DNA of 64,000 nucleotides from Bacteroidales bacterium (GTDB lineage Bacteria; Bacteroidota; Bacteroidia; Bacteroidales; P3): NCBI GenBank assembly GCA_009783885.1, contig WRCN01000001.1, positions 62,001 to 126,000 of the forward strand, read 5' to 3'. Shown piece by piece: positions 9,315 to 19,400 of this stretch (position 1 is its first letter; each line of letters starts with the position of its first letter). The notes under the pieces were generated by a model. It saw only the letters and a program-made list of their open reading frames with translations, ran no database searches and was not told where the DNA came from. The position numbers and the translations under genes were made by a program.

Positions 9315-12300
9315 ATGAAAAAACGTTTACTTTTCGTGCTTGTGACTGCGTTGTTTGCATCACAACAGGCTTTTGCTGTGCCGGCATATCCCCATCCGGT
9401 GAATTATTCCTTACCCGATGGTTCGGAAATTATGATTCAATTAAGAGGGGACGAGTGGATCAATTGGGCGGTTACGCTCGATGGATATACAATGTTGTTT
9501 GGTCATGATGGCTATTTGGAATATGCTGTTCAAGACCAATTCGGTGATTTGAGATTATCAGGTATTCGTGCGCGCAACGAGGCGGAACGCACAATTGTCG
9601 AACAAAATTTTTTACGTAGTCTGCCGAAAAATCTAAGGTTTAGTTCTTCTCAAGTTGAGGTTAAATTACAACTTCGCGGTGTACAAGATGATTTCATAAG
9701 GAAGTCGTCTGAAGAGCCACAACGCGCTGTTACCGGAGTTGTACGGGTTCCGGTTATCTTGGTTGCATTTCACGATAAACCATTCACAATAGCGGCGAAT
9801 GAAATCAAAATGTTGTTGAATCAATTAAATTATACAAGTAATGGTCTTACGGGAAGTGTACGTGATTATTATTTGGCAAATTCAAATGGGGCAATGGATT
9901 TTCAGGTTGATGTTTTTGGGCCATACACTTTACCGAGCAACATTGTCACTTATACTGATAATTATATTTCCGGTACCAGTGGCTCAACATGCGGAGGTGA
10001 TCCTCGTAATATGGCGCGCCAAGCTATTGATTCGGCGTATGCAAACGGCTGTAATTTTGCCAATTATGATCCGAACAATACCGGAAGTGTGAATACTGTA
10101 CATATTATTTTTGCCGGTTATGGCACAGAAGCAGGTGCACCTAGATGTGCCTCCATATGGTCACATTCTTGGACTATTTCACCTGCTCGTAACTATAATG
10201 GGAAGTCAATCAGTCGCTATTCTTGCTCGCCCGAATTAAGCGGTAATAGCGGATCCAACCTCACGAATATTGGTGTTATTGCACATGAATTGGGACATTC
10301 TTTATTAGGTTTGCCGGATTTTTATGATGCAGATTATGCGACTAACGGACAGGCCATAGATATAGGGCCATGGTGCCTTATGGCAAGCGGTTCATGGAAT
10401 GATAATGGGCGTACACCTCCATTCCTTTCGTCGTATGCTCGTGTTATAAGCGGATGGGTACATGAAGTCATTTTGTCGGATTCTGCCAATATCACTTTGC
10501 CTAATCCTGCTACAACGAACATTGTCTATCGAATCAATACAACAACGGACAACGAATATTATCACCTCGAAAACCGTCAAAAAACAAGTTGGGATGCTTA
10601 TGTTCCCAATAGCGGTATGTTAATTATTCATGTGAGAAGATCCAGTACCGACCTTCCGGTATGGACCAGCAACTGTGTCAATTGCGTTTCCACCAATCGC
10701 AGATATTATATTAAGCAAGCAGGTTGTGCAACACTAAATGGCTGTACCAGTCATACCAACGATACCTGGCCACAAGCAGGAGCTACTGAATTTACAGATA
10801 ATTCAACGCCAAATTCACTGTCATGGGCAGGTGCAAATACGGCTAAGCCAATAACCGAAATTACACAAAACACAGGTGAAAGAACGGTTTCATTTAAATT
10901 TATGGGAGGGGCTTCTAATACTTATGGTATAATGCTAAGCCAAACCGATACACACACATTTACGGCTGCAAATTATGACTATACCGCTCCAACACCGCTT
11001 TCAGTAACGATTACCAACACCGGAAATCAACCAACAGGCGTGTTAAATATTACTTTGAGCGGACCAAATTTAAATGATTTTACACTTTCTAAAACATCTG
11101 TTGCCACAATTGTTGCAGGCGATACCGATATGTTCACAGTTGTGCCTAAAACAGGCCTTGCTGTTGGGACTTATACAGCAATGGTTACAGTTAGTGGTAA
11201 CAATGGTATTTTGGAAAGGTTCAACGTAAGTTTCACGGTTAACAAAGCCAATGGTGCAGCAGTAACTACGCCTGTATTGGCAAGTCAAACACATTACCGC
11301 ATTACGGTGAATAGTGTTACAACAGCAACAAATACAGACCAAACCGTACAATACGCCATTAGCACAACTCATAACGCCGACACCTCAACTCTGATGTGGC
11401 AAAACGATACAACATTCGACAATCTTGCAGCAAGCACGAATTATTATGTTTACGGTCGTTCGGTTGAAAATATAAATTACAATGACGGGACGCCATCTGT
11501 GAGTGCTGTCATAACCACGCTTGCTACACCGACCTACGGCATCACGTTGAGTCAAATTGAAACCTATACATTTACAGCTGCAACTTATGGCTATAGCGCA
11601 CAAACACCGTTTTCTGTAACAATTAACAACTCAGGAAGCGAGCCAACGGGGATGCTGAACATCAACCTGAACGGAGTAAATGCAACTAACTTCGAACTTT
11701 CTAAAACGTCTGTTACCACAATTGCTACAGGCGGTATGGATATGTTCACAGTTGTCCCCCAAATAGATCTTGCCGCTGGAATTTATACGGCAACAGTTGT
11801 AGTCGCATTTGAAATTACAGGTGGCCATGATACAGCTATGCCTAAAAGTTTTGATGTAAGTTTCACCGTGAACAAAGCAAACGGTGCAGCAGTAACAGCG
11901 CCAACGCTTGTAAGTCAAACTCAAAACAGTGTCACGGTTAACGCTGTAACAATTCCAACCAATGGGCAATCCGTAGAATATGCGATCTACACAACGAATA
12001 GCGCAAAGTCAGACCTGACGTGGCAAGCAGGCACAACATTTAACGATCTTTTGCCAAGCACAACATATTATGTTTATGCGCGTTCAGCAGACCACGCCAA
12101 CTATAATGCAGGTGTTCATTCAGTAAGTGCTCCCATTGTTACGCTTGCTACACCGACTCACGGCATCATGTTGAGTCAAAGTGGAGTCTATACATTCATA
12201 CCTGCACCCTATGGCTACGATGCACAAACACCGCTTTTGGTAACGATTACCAACATCGGAAATCAGCCAACGGGCGAGCTAACTATCGCTTTGGACGGCG

Positions 12301-12725
12301 GTTTTGATCTTTCCGAAACATCAATCATCACTATTGCTGCAGATAGTACGGATACGTTCACAGTTGCGCCAAAAACAGGTCTTGCTGTTGGGCATTACGA
12401 GTCAGTTGTTACAGTTAGCGGTGACTATGGTATCTCCGTAAGTTTCAATGTGAGCTTCACCGTAAGAGATGTTGTTGCCATTTTCGACTTCGAAAACGAT
12501 GCTATGCTGAAGGTTTACCCGAATCCGGTACTCAATGGAAAATTAGTTGTAGAAATTTCCGACAACATTGAAAGTGAAACCATTCAAATCTATGATTTTT
12601 CAGGAAAATTCGTATTGACGCGTGTTGTAAACCGTCCAAAAACCGAAATTGATATTTCACATTTGCCCGATGGCACGTATATTGTGAAAATCGGACATCA
12701 TTCTGTGAAAATTATCAAACGATAG
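9315..12725 (+). CDS. Large secreted M6-like metalloprotease with three Ig-like/FN3-like repeats, T9SS cargo (array copy 5)
   Basis: 1136 residues. Signal peptide (ends AFA), propeptide, catalytic domain with HELGH at 324-328, SLLGLPDFYD and WCLMASGSW. The catalytic part is followed by three Ig-like modules (each with a TGLAVGTYTA-like strand), the first two paired with FN3-like modules (NKANGAAV... YVYARS). The C terminus is a classic type A sorting domain (VYPNP ... DGTYIVKI) of the kind seen at the left edge of the window, unlike the KITL-type tail of copies 1-4. The repeats probably act as stalks or substrate-binding modules. Longest member and last gene of the array. Confidence 0.88.
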   Translation: MKKRLLFVLVTALFASQQAFAVPAYPHPVNYSLPDGSEIMIQLRGDEWINWAVTLDGYTMLFGHDGYLEYAVQDQFGDLRLSGIRARNEAERTIVEQNFLRSLPKNLRFSSSQVEVKLQLRGVQDDFIRKSSEEPQRAVTGVVRVPVILVAFHDKPFTIAANEIKMLLNQLNYTSNGLTGSVRDYYLANSNGAMDFQVDVFGPYTLPSNIVTYTDNYISGTSGSTCGGDPRNMARQAIDSAYANGCNFANYDPNNTGSVNTVHIIFAGYGTEAGAPRCASIWSHSWTISPARNYNGKSISRYSCSPELSGNSGSNLTNIGVIAHELGHSLLGLPDFYDADYATNGQAIDIGPWCLMASGSWNDNGRTPPFLSSYARVISGWVHEVILSDSANITLPNPATTNIVYRINTTTDNEYYHLENRQKTSWDAYVPNSGMLIIHVRRSSTDLPVWTSNCVNCVSTNRRYYIKQAGCATLNGCTSHTNDTWPQAGATEFTDNSTPNSLSWAGANTAKPITEITQNTGERTVSFKFMGGASNTYGIMLSQTDTHTFTAANYDYTAPTPLSVTITNTGNQPTGVLNITLSGPNLNDFTLSKTSVATIVAGDTDMFTVVPKTGLAVGTYTAMVTVSGNNGILERFNVSFTVNKANGAAVTTPVLASQTHYRITVNSVTTATNTDQTVQYAISTTHNADTSTLMWQNDTTFDNLAASTNYYVYGRSVENINYNDGTPSVSAVITTLATPTYGITLSQIETYTFTAATYGYSAQTPFSVTINNSGSEPTGMLNINLNGVNATNFELSKTSVTTIATGGMDMFTVVPQIDLAAGIYTATVVVAFEITGGHDTAMPKSFDVSFTVNKANGAAVTAPTLVSQTQNSVTVNAVTIPTNGQSVEYAIYTTNSAKSDLTWQAGTTFNDLLPSTTYYVYARSADHANYNAGVHSVSAPIVTLATPTHGIMLSQSGVYTFIPAPYGYDAQTPLLVTITNIGNQPTGELTIALDGGFDLSETSIITIAADSTDTFTVAPKTGLAVGHYESVVTVSGDYGISVSFNVSFTVRDVVAIFDFENDAMLKVYPNPVLNGKLVVEISDNIESETIQIYDFSGKFVLTRVVNRPKTEIDISHLPDGTYIVKIGHHSVKIIKR

Positions 12726-12828
12726 TTGTACGAATAGCTGATGTGAACTTGCCTGCCTGCTTTGCACAACCCATTGTTATTTACGAGTAATATCTTTATT
12801 TAAACTCAGTTGTCAAATTCCGCACTTC

Positions 12829-12862
12829 AGTACTCAAAAATGTCTTTTGGGTACTTTTTTTT
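12829..12862 (+). terminator. Intrinsic terminator, module copy 1
   Basis: AGTACTCAAAA pairs with TTTTGGGTACT and is followed by eight T. It lies between the M6 array and the next gene. The preceding bases (TTCCGCACTTCAG) and the promoter after it are repeated at 13843-13920, so the terminator-promoter pair exists twice. Confidence 0.75.
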
Positions 12863-12885
12863 ATATGGCATGAGCTTATTCGTTG

Positions 12886-12893
12886 TAATTTTG
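12886..12893 (+). promoter_or_regulatory. Promoter -7 element TAATTTTG for the OMP gene at 12964
   Basis: TAATTTTG lies about 70 bp before the start codon in the context TTATTCGTTGTAATTTTGCA, identical to the promoter before the tolC-like gene (13911-13918). A clear -33 TTTG is not visible. Confidence 0.6.
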
Positions 12894-12963
12894 CACCATC
12901 AAACAATCAATAAACAATAATCAATCAACAAAAAAATTATTAACAAACAAAAAAAATGAAAAA

Positions 12964-13572
12964 ATGAAAAAAGTAATTTTAACAGTAGCAGTAATGTTTG
13001 GACTTGGATTAACTCAAGCCAACGCAGAAGTATTAGGCGGTCTCAAACTTGACGCTAACACATCAGGCTTCATTTTGAGCGATATGCCCGGAATGGAAAG
13101 CAAATTAGGATTCGGTCTCTCGGTTGGAGGCTATACTAAAATTCAATTTAACGATCGTATCGGATTTCAACCTGAAATTTTGTTACATTACAAAAATTCC
13201 AAAATGAAAATGGGCAATATCGAAAGAGATTTTCAATATTTTGGAATAGAGTTGCCTTTGTATCTTTCTGTGCATGCAACCGAAAATTTGTTTATCAATG
13301 TAGGTCCTTATGTAGGAATTGGTCTTGATGCACGTTTGAAAGAAGGTCCGGGCAATCTGCCTGTGCATGAATTTTACAAGGAGTATAACAATCAAGATTC
13401 GGAGTGGCATCGCTGGGATTTTGGTGCAGGTTTAATGCTTGGATGGGAGTTTGGCAACGGACTTCAAGTTACGGCAGGCTACAAAATCGGATTCATAAAT
13501 CCTATGAGAGAAGCCGGAAACTCGACTATGCTCAATCAAACGATTAGCTTGGGTTTAGGTTATAGGTTTTAG
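12964..13572 (+). CDS. Outer-membrane beta-barrel protein (porin-family-like)
   Basis: 202 residues with a signal peptide (about 1-21, ending ANA). The rest alternates in the way of transmembrane beta strands with a glycine-rich core (GFGLSVGGYTKIQF, FGAGLMLGWEFGNGLQVTAGYKIGF) and ends SLGLGYRF, whose terminal F is the usual recognition residue for outer-membrane assembly. It is probably an eight-stranded barrel; its ligand or role cannot be told. It sits alone between two terminators with its own promoter. A three-codon ORF (MKK stop) overlaps just ahead of the start, so the ATG at 12964 is the usable one. Confidence 0.8.
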   Translation: MKKVILTVAVMFGLGLTQANAEVLGGLKLDANTSGFILSDMPGMESKLGFGLSVGGYTKIQFNDRIGFQPEILLHYKNSKMKMGNIERDFQYFGIELPLYLSVHATENLFINVGPYVGIGLDARLKEGPGNLPVHEFYKEYNNQDSEWHRWDFGAGLMLGWEFGNGLQVTAGYKIGFINPMREAGNSTMLNQTISLGLGYRF

Positions 13573-13590
13573 AGTATAACCAAACTCTAT

Positions 13591-13629
13591 AAGGGGGGAT
13601 TAGTATTTGGTTTGTTGTCCCCCTTTTTT
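13591..13629 (+). terminator. Intrinsic terminator after the OMP gene
   Basis: AAGGGGG pairs with CCCCCTT across a 20-nt loop and is followed by a T run, 18 nt after the stop codon at 13572. Confidence 0.65.
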
Positions 13630-13631
13630 AT

Positions 13632-13704
13632 TCCGGTGTAGCTTAACGTAGAGTGTCGTAATAGGATGATTACGAAGGTGCAGGTTCGAGTCCTGCCATC
13701 AGGA
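13632..13704 (+). tRNA. tRNA-like element with an abnormal anticodon loop (probable tRNA relic)
   Basis: A cloverleaf can be drawn. The acceptor (13632-13638 with 13697-13703) has one C/A mismatch. The D arm is GCTT/GAGT and the anticodon stem is TCGTA/TACGA. The T arm is perfect (GCAGG, loop TTCGAGT, CCTGC; 13680-13696). The anticodon loop is 10 nt (or 6 nt if two extra pairs form) instead of 7, so no anticodon can be assigned. The acceptor arm is followed by ACA rather than a standard CCA. It may be a degenerate tRNA or a tRNA-like RNA. A 14-bp perfect hairpin follows at once (13707-13746). Confidence 0.4.
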
Positions 13705-13706
13705 AC

Positions 13707-13746
13707 AAAGGAAACGGGGATCGGCTTTTCCGCTCCCCGTTTCCTT
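13707..13746 (+). terminator. Perfect 14-bp hairpin after the tRNA-like element
   Basis: AAAGGAAACGGGGA pairs perfectly with TCCCCGTTTCCTTT over a 12-nt loop. It starts directly at the 3' end of the tRNA-like element. There is only a weak T tract, so termination is uncertain and it could be an extragenic palindrome. Confidence 0.5.
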
Positions 13747-13764
13747 TCCCTCAGATCATTCCCT

Positions 13765-13810
13765 GTCATTCCGAGCGAAGCATACGAAGTATGCGTAGTC
13801 GAGGAATCTC
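13765..13810. repeat. Extragenic repeat (GTCATTCCGAGCGAAG type)
   Basis: Contains the inner palindrome GCATACgaaGTATGC (13780-13794) flanked by CATTCCGAGCGAAG and CGTAGTCGAGGAATC, whose outer parts pair imperfectly. It has the form of a Bacteroidetes extragenic palindrome. Reading frames that cross it on either strand are not genes. Confidence 0.6.
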
Positions 13811-13853
13811 CTTGCAAAAGTAAAAAAACTTCAGTACCCGATTTCCGCAGTTC

Positions 13854-13887
13854 AGCACCCAAAAATGGTTTTTGGGTGCTTTTTTTA
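13854..13887 (+). terminator. Intrinsic terminator, module copy 2
   Basis: AGCACCCAAAAA pairs perfectly with TTTTTGGGTGCT over a 3-nt loop, followed by seven T. It precedes the promoter at 13911. The pair duplicates the module at 12829-12893. Confidence 0.8.
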
Positions 13888-13910
13888 TAAAGAATAGGCT
13901 TTATTCGTTG

Positions 13911-13918
13911 TAATTTTG
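13911..13918 (+). promoter_or_regulatory. Promoter -7 element of the efflux operon
   Basis: TAATTTTG in the context TTATTCGTTGTAATTTTGCA, 60 bp before the start of the TolC-like gene. The context is identical to that before the OMP gene, so the two units may be co-expressed. Confidence 0.6.
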
Positions 13919-13977
13919 CATCGTTAAACACTACAGTAAGGGCACAAAATTTTGGGCCTACAATAAAAAAATCATAC

Positions 13978-15312
13978 ATGAAAAAACTCTTTCTTATCTT
14001 AACCCTATCTACTGCTTGCTTAAGTGCTCACGCAACAGATGTTTTAAGACTAAATTTGAACCAAGCCATAGAATTGGCTCTAAACGAAAACCGAATCGTT
14101 AAAATTGCCGACATGGAAATTCAACGTGTGGATTACTCTCAAAAAAGCGCTTGGCACAACATCCTTCCTTCGTTGGATGCATCTGGTAATGCAATAAAAT
14201 ATCTTGTTCCCGGAGAAATGGCAATGATGGGAATGGTTATGAAATCACCTGTAGACTTCAATGTGCAAGCAGGTTTGAATTTATCATTGCCGTTGTTTGT
14301 ACCTGCCCTATGGCATACCATTAAAATGACAACATTGGATATGCAATTGGCTGTTGAGAAAGCAAATGCATCCAAAATTACACTTCGAAACGATGTTACA
14401 AAAGCGTTTTACGGTGTTTTGTTAGCCAAAGATTCATACAAAATTTTACAAGACGGTTTGGCACTTGTCGAAGAGGTTCATCAACAAGCAAAAAGACTCT
14501 TTGAAGTTGGTTTGGCAACTGAGCTTGATGTTATTTCTGCCGAAGTTCAAGTGAAAAATCTGCAACCCACTATTATGGAAGTGGAAAACGGCATTGAACA
14601 AGCAAAAATGTTCTTAAAAGTGTTGATGGGTGTGGATATCAAGCAAGCCATAGAAATTGAGGGTAGTCTTATCGACTATGGAGCTACCATTAGCCACTCA
14701 AATGCAGGACGCAATTTATCCATAGATGAAAATACCGACCTTAGACAACTTGACATTGCTCAACAGCAATTGCAAAGAGCTTTGTCTATGCAACGCACAC
14801 AACGTATGCCTACGTTGGTAGCCTTCGGAAGTTATGGATATACAGGTATGGGTAATCGTGCTACTAACACGAGTCTTGGTCCGATACCGGTAGAAATCGA
14901 AAAATCTACCGATTGGTTTTCGCAAGGCTTAATGGCGGGTGTGCAACTAAACATTCCTTTGTCCGGAATTTTTACAAATGCCACCAAAGAAAAACAAACC
15001 AAAGTACAAATTAATCAACTTGCCGAACAGCGTAATTATATGGAGGATATGTTGAATATGCAAGTGCGTACGGCACTCAATAACATGGACAGGGCAGCAA
15101 AGCAAGCAGAGGTAGCAAAGAAAAACGAAGACTTGGCACAAAGGGGTTACGACATTGCATTGAAACGCTACGAAACCGGTATGGGTATCATGCTTGAAGT
15201 GCAAAATGCTTCCAATCAACTCATGCAAGCACAACTTTTGTACAATCAAGCTATCGCAAGTTATTTGAATACGAAATCCGATTTGGAGAAACTACTTGGA
15301 CATGAAAAATAA
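13978..15312 (+). CDS. TolC family outer-membrane efflux channel
   Basis: 444 residues. Signal peptide (about 1-18, ending SAHA), then two repeated alpha-hairpin/beta-strand halves typical of the TolC/OEP family: LNLNQAIELALNENRIVKIADMEI near the N terminus and the matching C-terminal half with QAEVAKKNEDLAQRGYDIALKRYETG and ASNQLMQAQLLYNQAIASYL. Three copies would form the outer-membrane exit duct of a tripartite pump. It is first gene of an operon with the adaptor, RND pump and PG0541-family gene, which strongly supports the role. Exported substrates cannot be read from sequence. Confidence 0.92.
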   Translation: MKKLFLILTLSTACLSAHATDVLRLNLNQAIELALNENRIVKIADMEIQRVDYSQKSAWHNILPSLDASGNAIKYLVPGEMAMMGMVMKSPVDFNVQAGLNLSLPLFVPALWHTIKMTTLDMQLAVEKANASKITLRNDVTKAFYGVLLAKDSYKILQDGLALVEEVHQQAKRLFEVGLATELDVISAEVQVKNLQPTIMEVENGIEQAKMFLKVLMGVDIKQAIEIEGSLIDYGATISHSNAGRNLSIDENTDLRQLDIAQQQLQRALSMQRTQRMPTLVAFGSYGYTGMGNRATNTSLGPIPVEIEKSTDWFSQGLMAGVQLNIPLSGIFTNATKEKQTKVQINQLAEQRNYMEDMLNMQVRTALNNMDRAAKQAEVAKKNEDLAQRGYDIALKRYETGMGIMLEVQNASNQLMQAQLLYNQAIASYLNTKSDLEKLLGHEK

Positions 15313-15318
15313 AATTTA

Positions 15319-15387
15319 ACCACAAAGAACACGGAGATACACAAAGAATACAAAAAACTTCGTGTATCCTTTGTGTCCTCTGTGGTA
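15319..15387. repeat. Imperfect inverted repeat (ACCACAAAGAACACGG type)
   Basis: A 28-29-nt arm starting ACCACAAAGAACACGG pairs imperfectly with the arm ending TCCTCTGTGGT. It sits between the TolC and adaptor genes. A related element lies at 40821-40897. Confidence 0.65.
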
Positions 15388-15419
15388 AAAACAGATAAAT
15401 CAAAAAAAAATCTAAAATA

Positions 15420-16427
15420 ATGAAAAAACACTTAACAATTCTCGCAACAACAGCTGTATTGCTGGCTTCTTGCGGGGGCAAACAAGAAGAAGTTACCGAC
15501 AGCCAAAACGCCGTTTTGGTAGAAGTACAAACCGTTACCGAACAACCGGTAGAACAATTAACTGAACTCACAGGCAACATAGAAGCCTACAGAGTAAATC
15601 ATATCGTACCAACCATTCCCGGACGTATTGACAATATATTGGTAGAAGCAGGTCAGCGTGTTCATAAAGGACAATTGCTCGTGCAAATGGACAGAACAAA
15701 TTTCGTGCAAGCACAACTACAATTAAAAAATGTTGAAAGAGAACTTGATCGTGTTACTGAATTGCACAGGTCGGGTGGCGTTACGCAGCAGGCATTAGAT
15801 CAATTAACATCGCAGGCAGAAGTATTGCGTGAAACAGTACGAAATCTTAAAGAAAACACCGATTTACATTCGCCGATTGACGGCATAGTAACTGCCCGAA
15901 ATTTTGATGCAAAAAATATGTTCAGTGGGGCGACGCCAATCTTAACCGTTATGCAATTATCGCCGGTAAAAGTCATGGTAAACATTTCCGAAGTTCATTT
16001 TCCGAGAGTGAGAACAGGTATGGAAGTGCGTGTAAGACTTGATACGTATCCCGGAAAAGAGTTCAAAGGCAGAATAAACATTATTTTCCCAACGATTGAC
16101 CAAATGTCACGTACGTTCAAAGCCGAAGTAACCATTCCTAACGCAGATATGGCTATTCGTCCCGGAATGTTTGCTCGAGTGGAATTGAATTTCGGTACAA
16201 TCAACCATGTAGTAATTCCCGATGTGGCAATTATAAGACAGTCCGGAACTAACACACGATTCGTATTTACTGTGGAAAACGGTGTGGCTCGTCGTCGTGA
16301 AGTAGAATTGGGTCGTCAAATTGGTAATCAATTTGAAGTGAATTCGGGTCTCGAATCGGGTGCGGAAATCGTTGTTAGCGGACATTCGCGATTGTTGGAT
16401 CAAACGCCGGTTAGAATAAAAAATTAA
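15420..16427 (+). CDS. Efflux RND transporter periplasmic adaptor (membrane fusion lipoprotein)
   Basis: 335 residues. The N terminus is a lipoprotein signal with lipobox LLASC (Cys about 18), so the adaptor is anchored in the inner membrane by lipid. Then come the split lipoyl/barrel-sandwich domain (RIDNILVEAGQRVHKGQLLVQMD and LHSPIDGIVTARNF), a short alpha-hairpin (about 100-145), a beta-barrel domain (VMVNISEVHFPRVRTGMEVRV) and a membrane-proximal domain (VENGVARRREVELG). It bridges the RND pump and the TolC channel encoded on either side. Only 12 bp separate it from the pump gene. Confidence 0.93.
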   Translation: MKKHLTILATTAVLLASCGGKQEEVTDSQNAVLVEVQTVTEQPVEQLTELTGNIEAYRVNHIVPTIPGRIDNILVEAGQRVHKGQLLVQMDRTNFVQAQLQLKNVERELDRVTELHRSGGVTQQALDQLTSQAEVLRETVRNLKENTDLHSPIDGIVTARNFDAKNMFSGATPILTVMQLSPVKVMVNISEVHFPRVRTGMEVRVRLDTYPGKEFKGRINIIFPTIDQMSRTFKAEVTIPNADMAIRPGMFARVELNFGTINHVVIPDVAIIRQSGTNTRFVFTVENGVARRREVELGRQIGNQFEVNSGLESGAEIVVSGHSRLLDQTPVRIKN

Positions 16428-16439
16428 AAAGTCAAAACA

Positions 16440-19400
16440 ATGAAAATATACGAAAAATCCGTTCGCAATCCTATCTCGACCATCATGATTTTTATCGGAG
16501 TGGTTATCATTGGGTTGTTCTCAATGACGAGGTTATCTATTGATCTCTATCCTGATATAGATGTGCCTTATGTCGTTGTGATTACCACATATCCGGGAGC
16601 AAGTGCCGCCGATGTAGAAAGCAATGTAACCGTTCCGCTTGAAAACAGTTTGACGACCGTGCAGAATCTCAAAACGTTGTCATCAACATCTAACGATAAT
16701 ATTTCGATGGTGATGTTGCAGTTTGAGTGGGGAACCAATCTCGACGAAACGGTTAATGAAATTCGTGATAAGATTGGACTTGCCATACGCAATTTGCCCG
16801 ACGATGCAGAAAGCCCCTTGATTCTAAACATCGATCCAAGTATGATGCCGATATTGATGATTTCAGTGACTGCCAACGAAAGTTTTCCTGCATTGGAAAA
16901 ACTGCTTGAAGATAAAATCATAAGTCCGCTGAACCGTGTTAACGGCGTGGGCGAAATAAACATTCTTGGAGCCGTTGAACGCGAAATACAAGTTAATCTC
17001 GACCCTGTTAAAATGGAGGCATTCAACCTCACCGTTGAACAAATCGGACAAGTCATAGCAACTCAAAACGTAAACATACCGGCAGGATCAATGAATATGG
17101 GTTCGGGCAAGTTTTCATTAAGCACAAGAGGAGAGTTTATAAGTAGCGAGCAAATCGCAAATTTGGCCATAAGGCTTCCGAATGGAAATATCATAAGGTT
17201 GTCGGAAATTGCCACCGTGAAGGATACTGTTGCCTCCGAACGTGCTCGCAATTTGAAGATTGACGGCAACACAGGCGTAATGCTTACCGTTCAGAAACAA
17301 TCGGGTGCAAATACGGTAGCCATTGCAAAAGCAGTTTTAGCAGAATTGGAAATTTTGAAAAAAGAATTACCACCCGATGTAAAAATAGATTTAATGACTG
17401 ACTCGTCTGAATTTATTAAAAGCAGCATCAATAATTTGGCACGAACCGTTATGTTTGCTTTTATTTTCGTAACACTTGTGGTGTTGTTCTTTATCGGAAA
17501 TTGGCGTACTACATTTATCATCGCTTTGACAATACCTGTTTCGTTGCTAACAGGTTTTATTTACCTGCTTATCACAGGCGGCTCGCTTAACATTATTACG
17601 CTTAGTGCATTGGTAATTGCTCTCACTTTGGTTGTAGATGATGCCATTGTCGTCATTGAAAATATTACGAAACACATTGAAAAGGGTAGTTCGCCACGAG
17701 AAGCCTCTATCTATGGTACTAATGAGGTGTGGCTCGCCGTTATTGCCACCACGCTAACTTTAGTCGCCGTATTTTTCCCACTCACGCTGATAGGCGGAAT
17801 GGCAGGTATTCTGTTCAAACCGTTTGGTTGGATTGTCTGTATCGTAACCACCGTTTCGACCATTGCCGGAATAACGCTTACGCCGATGCTTGCATCAAAA
17901 ATGTTGAAGTTTGAGGAAAAGAAAAAGTCATACAAAGGATTGGCTGTAATTTACAAACCGATTGATAAATTTCTTGGCAAGTTAGACAACGGTTATGCTC
18001 AAATTCTCACGTGGGCAGTGCGCCATCGCACAACGGTTATCGTATCTTGTTTAGCAATTTTTGCTTCGAGTTTGTTACTTTTGAAATGGGTACCTGTTGA
18101 GTTTATGCCGAAAGCCGACGACGGGCAAATAACTATAAACATTGAGTTAGAGCAAAGTCGTGGTTTGGATTACACCGAACGCATCGCCACTCAAGTAACC
18201 AAACACGTTCAGGCTAATTTTCCGGAAGTAGAACGGATTTCTACTAACACGAGCGCTGCAGAAATCAGCGTTACCTTAAGATGCGTGGATGCAACTCAGC
18301 GAAAGCGTGATATTTTCACCATGGCAGACGAATTGCGAGATTGGATGCACGAAATTCCGTCAATCGTTACTTCATCGGTAACCGCTGGAGGAGGTGGTAT
18401 GGGTAGTCGCGGTGGCGATATAGAAGTAAAAGTATTCGGACACAATTTTGATGTGAGCGAAGCGTTTGCACGGCAATTGCAAAAACAAATCGAACAAATC
18501 GAAGGAACACGTGATGTGAAACTGAGCCGTAGAGAAATGCAGCCGGAACTTCAAGTCGTTTTTGACCAAGAAAAATTGGCTCTTTATGGTTTGAACACTG
18601 CAACAGCAGGGACTTTCCTTCGTAATCGTGTGAATGGAATGACGGCAAGCAAATTCCGTCAAGACGGCGATGAATTTGATATTAAAGTTCGTTTCGACGA
18701 GCCGTTCCGTAGTTCGGTCGAAGATATTGAAAACATCTTGTTTCTTGGCACAACAGGGCATCGTGTACGTGTGAAAGATATAGGTGTTGTGGAAGAATTT
18801 TTCTCACCGCCTTCTATTCAGCGTGAAAATCGCCAACGCAGAGTTTCAATAACCATGTCGTTGCATGGTGTAGCGTTGGGAGATGTGGTACCCGAAGTTC
18901 AAAAAATAGTAGATGAAGCCGATATTCCACAAGGCGTTTCAGTTACCATTGGCGGTGCAGCAGCAGACCAGGCCGAATCGTTTGGAGATATTGGAATGTT
19001 ATTAATTTTGGTTGTTCTGTTGGTCTATATCGTGATGGCTACACAATTCGAATCATTACGAATGCCGTTCATCATCATGTTTACGCTGCCGTTTGCATTC
19101 ACAGGAGTATTTGTGGCACTGTTTATTACCGGAACACCGTTGAGCCTCATAGCCCTCATCGGCTCGGTGATGCTCGTAGGTATCGTAGTGAAAAATGGTA
19201 TTGTGTTGGTGGACTTTACCAACCTGCAACGCGATCGTGGATTAACCGTTAATCAGGCTGTAATTACCGCCGGAAAGTCGCGTTTGCGTCCCGTATTGAT
19301 AACAAGTTTGACCACTATTCTCGGATTGATGCCATTGGCAATAGGCCTTGGTGAAGGCTCTGAAACATGGCAACCGATGGGGATCGCCATCATTGGCGGA

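Noticed and set aside
13587-13979. 130-codon minus-strand and 74-codon plus-strand frames across the 13.6-13.98 kb spacer
   Set aside because: Both run through the tRNA-like element, two hairpins and an extragenic repeat; the apparent residues are translated repeats.
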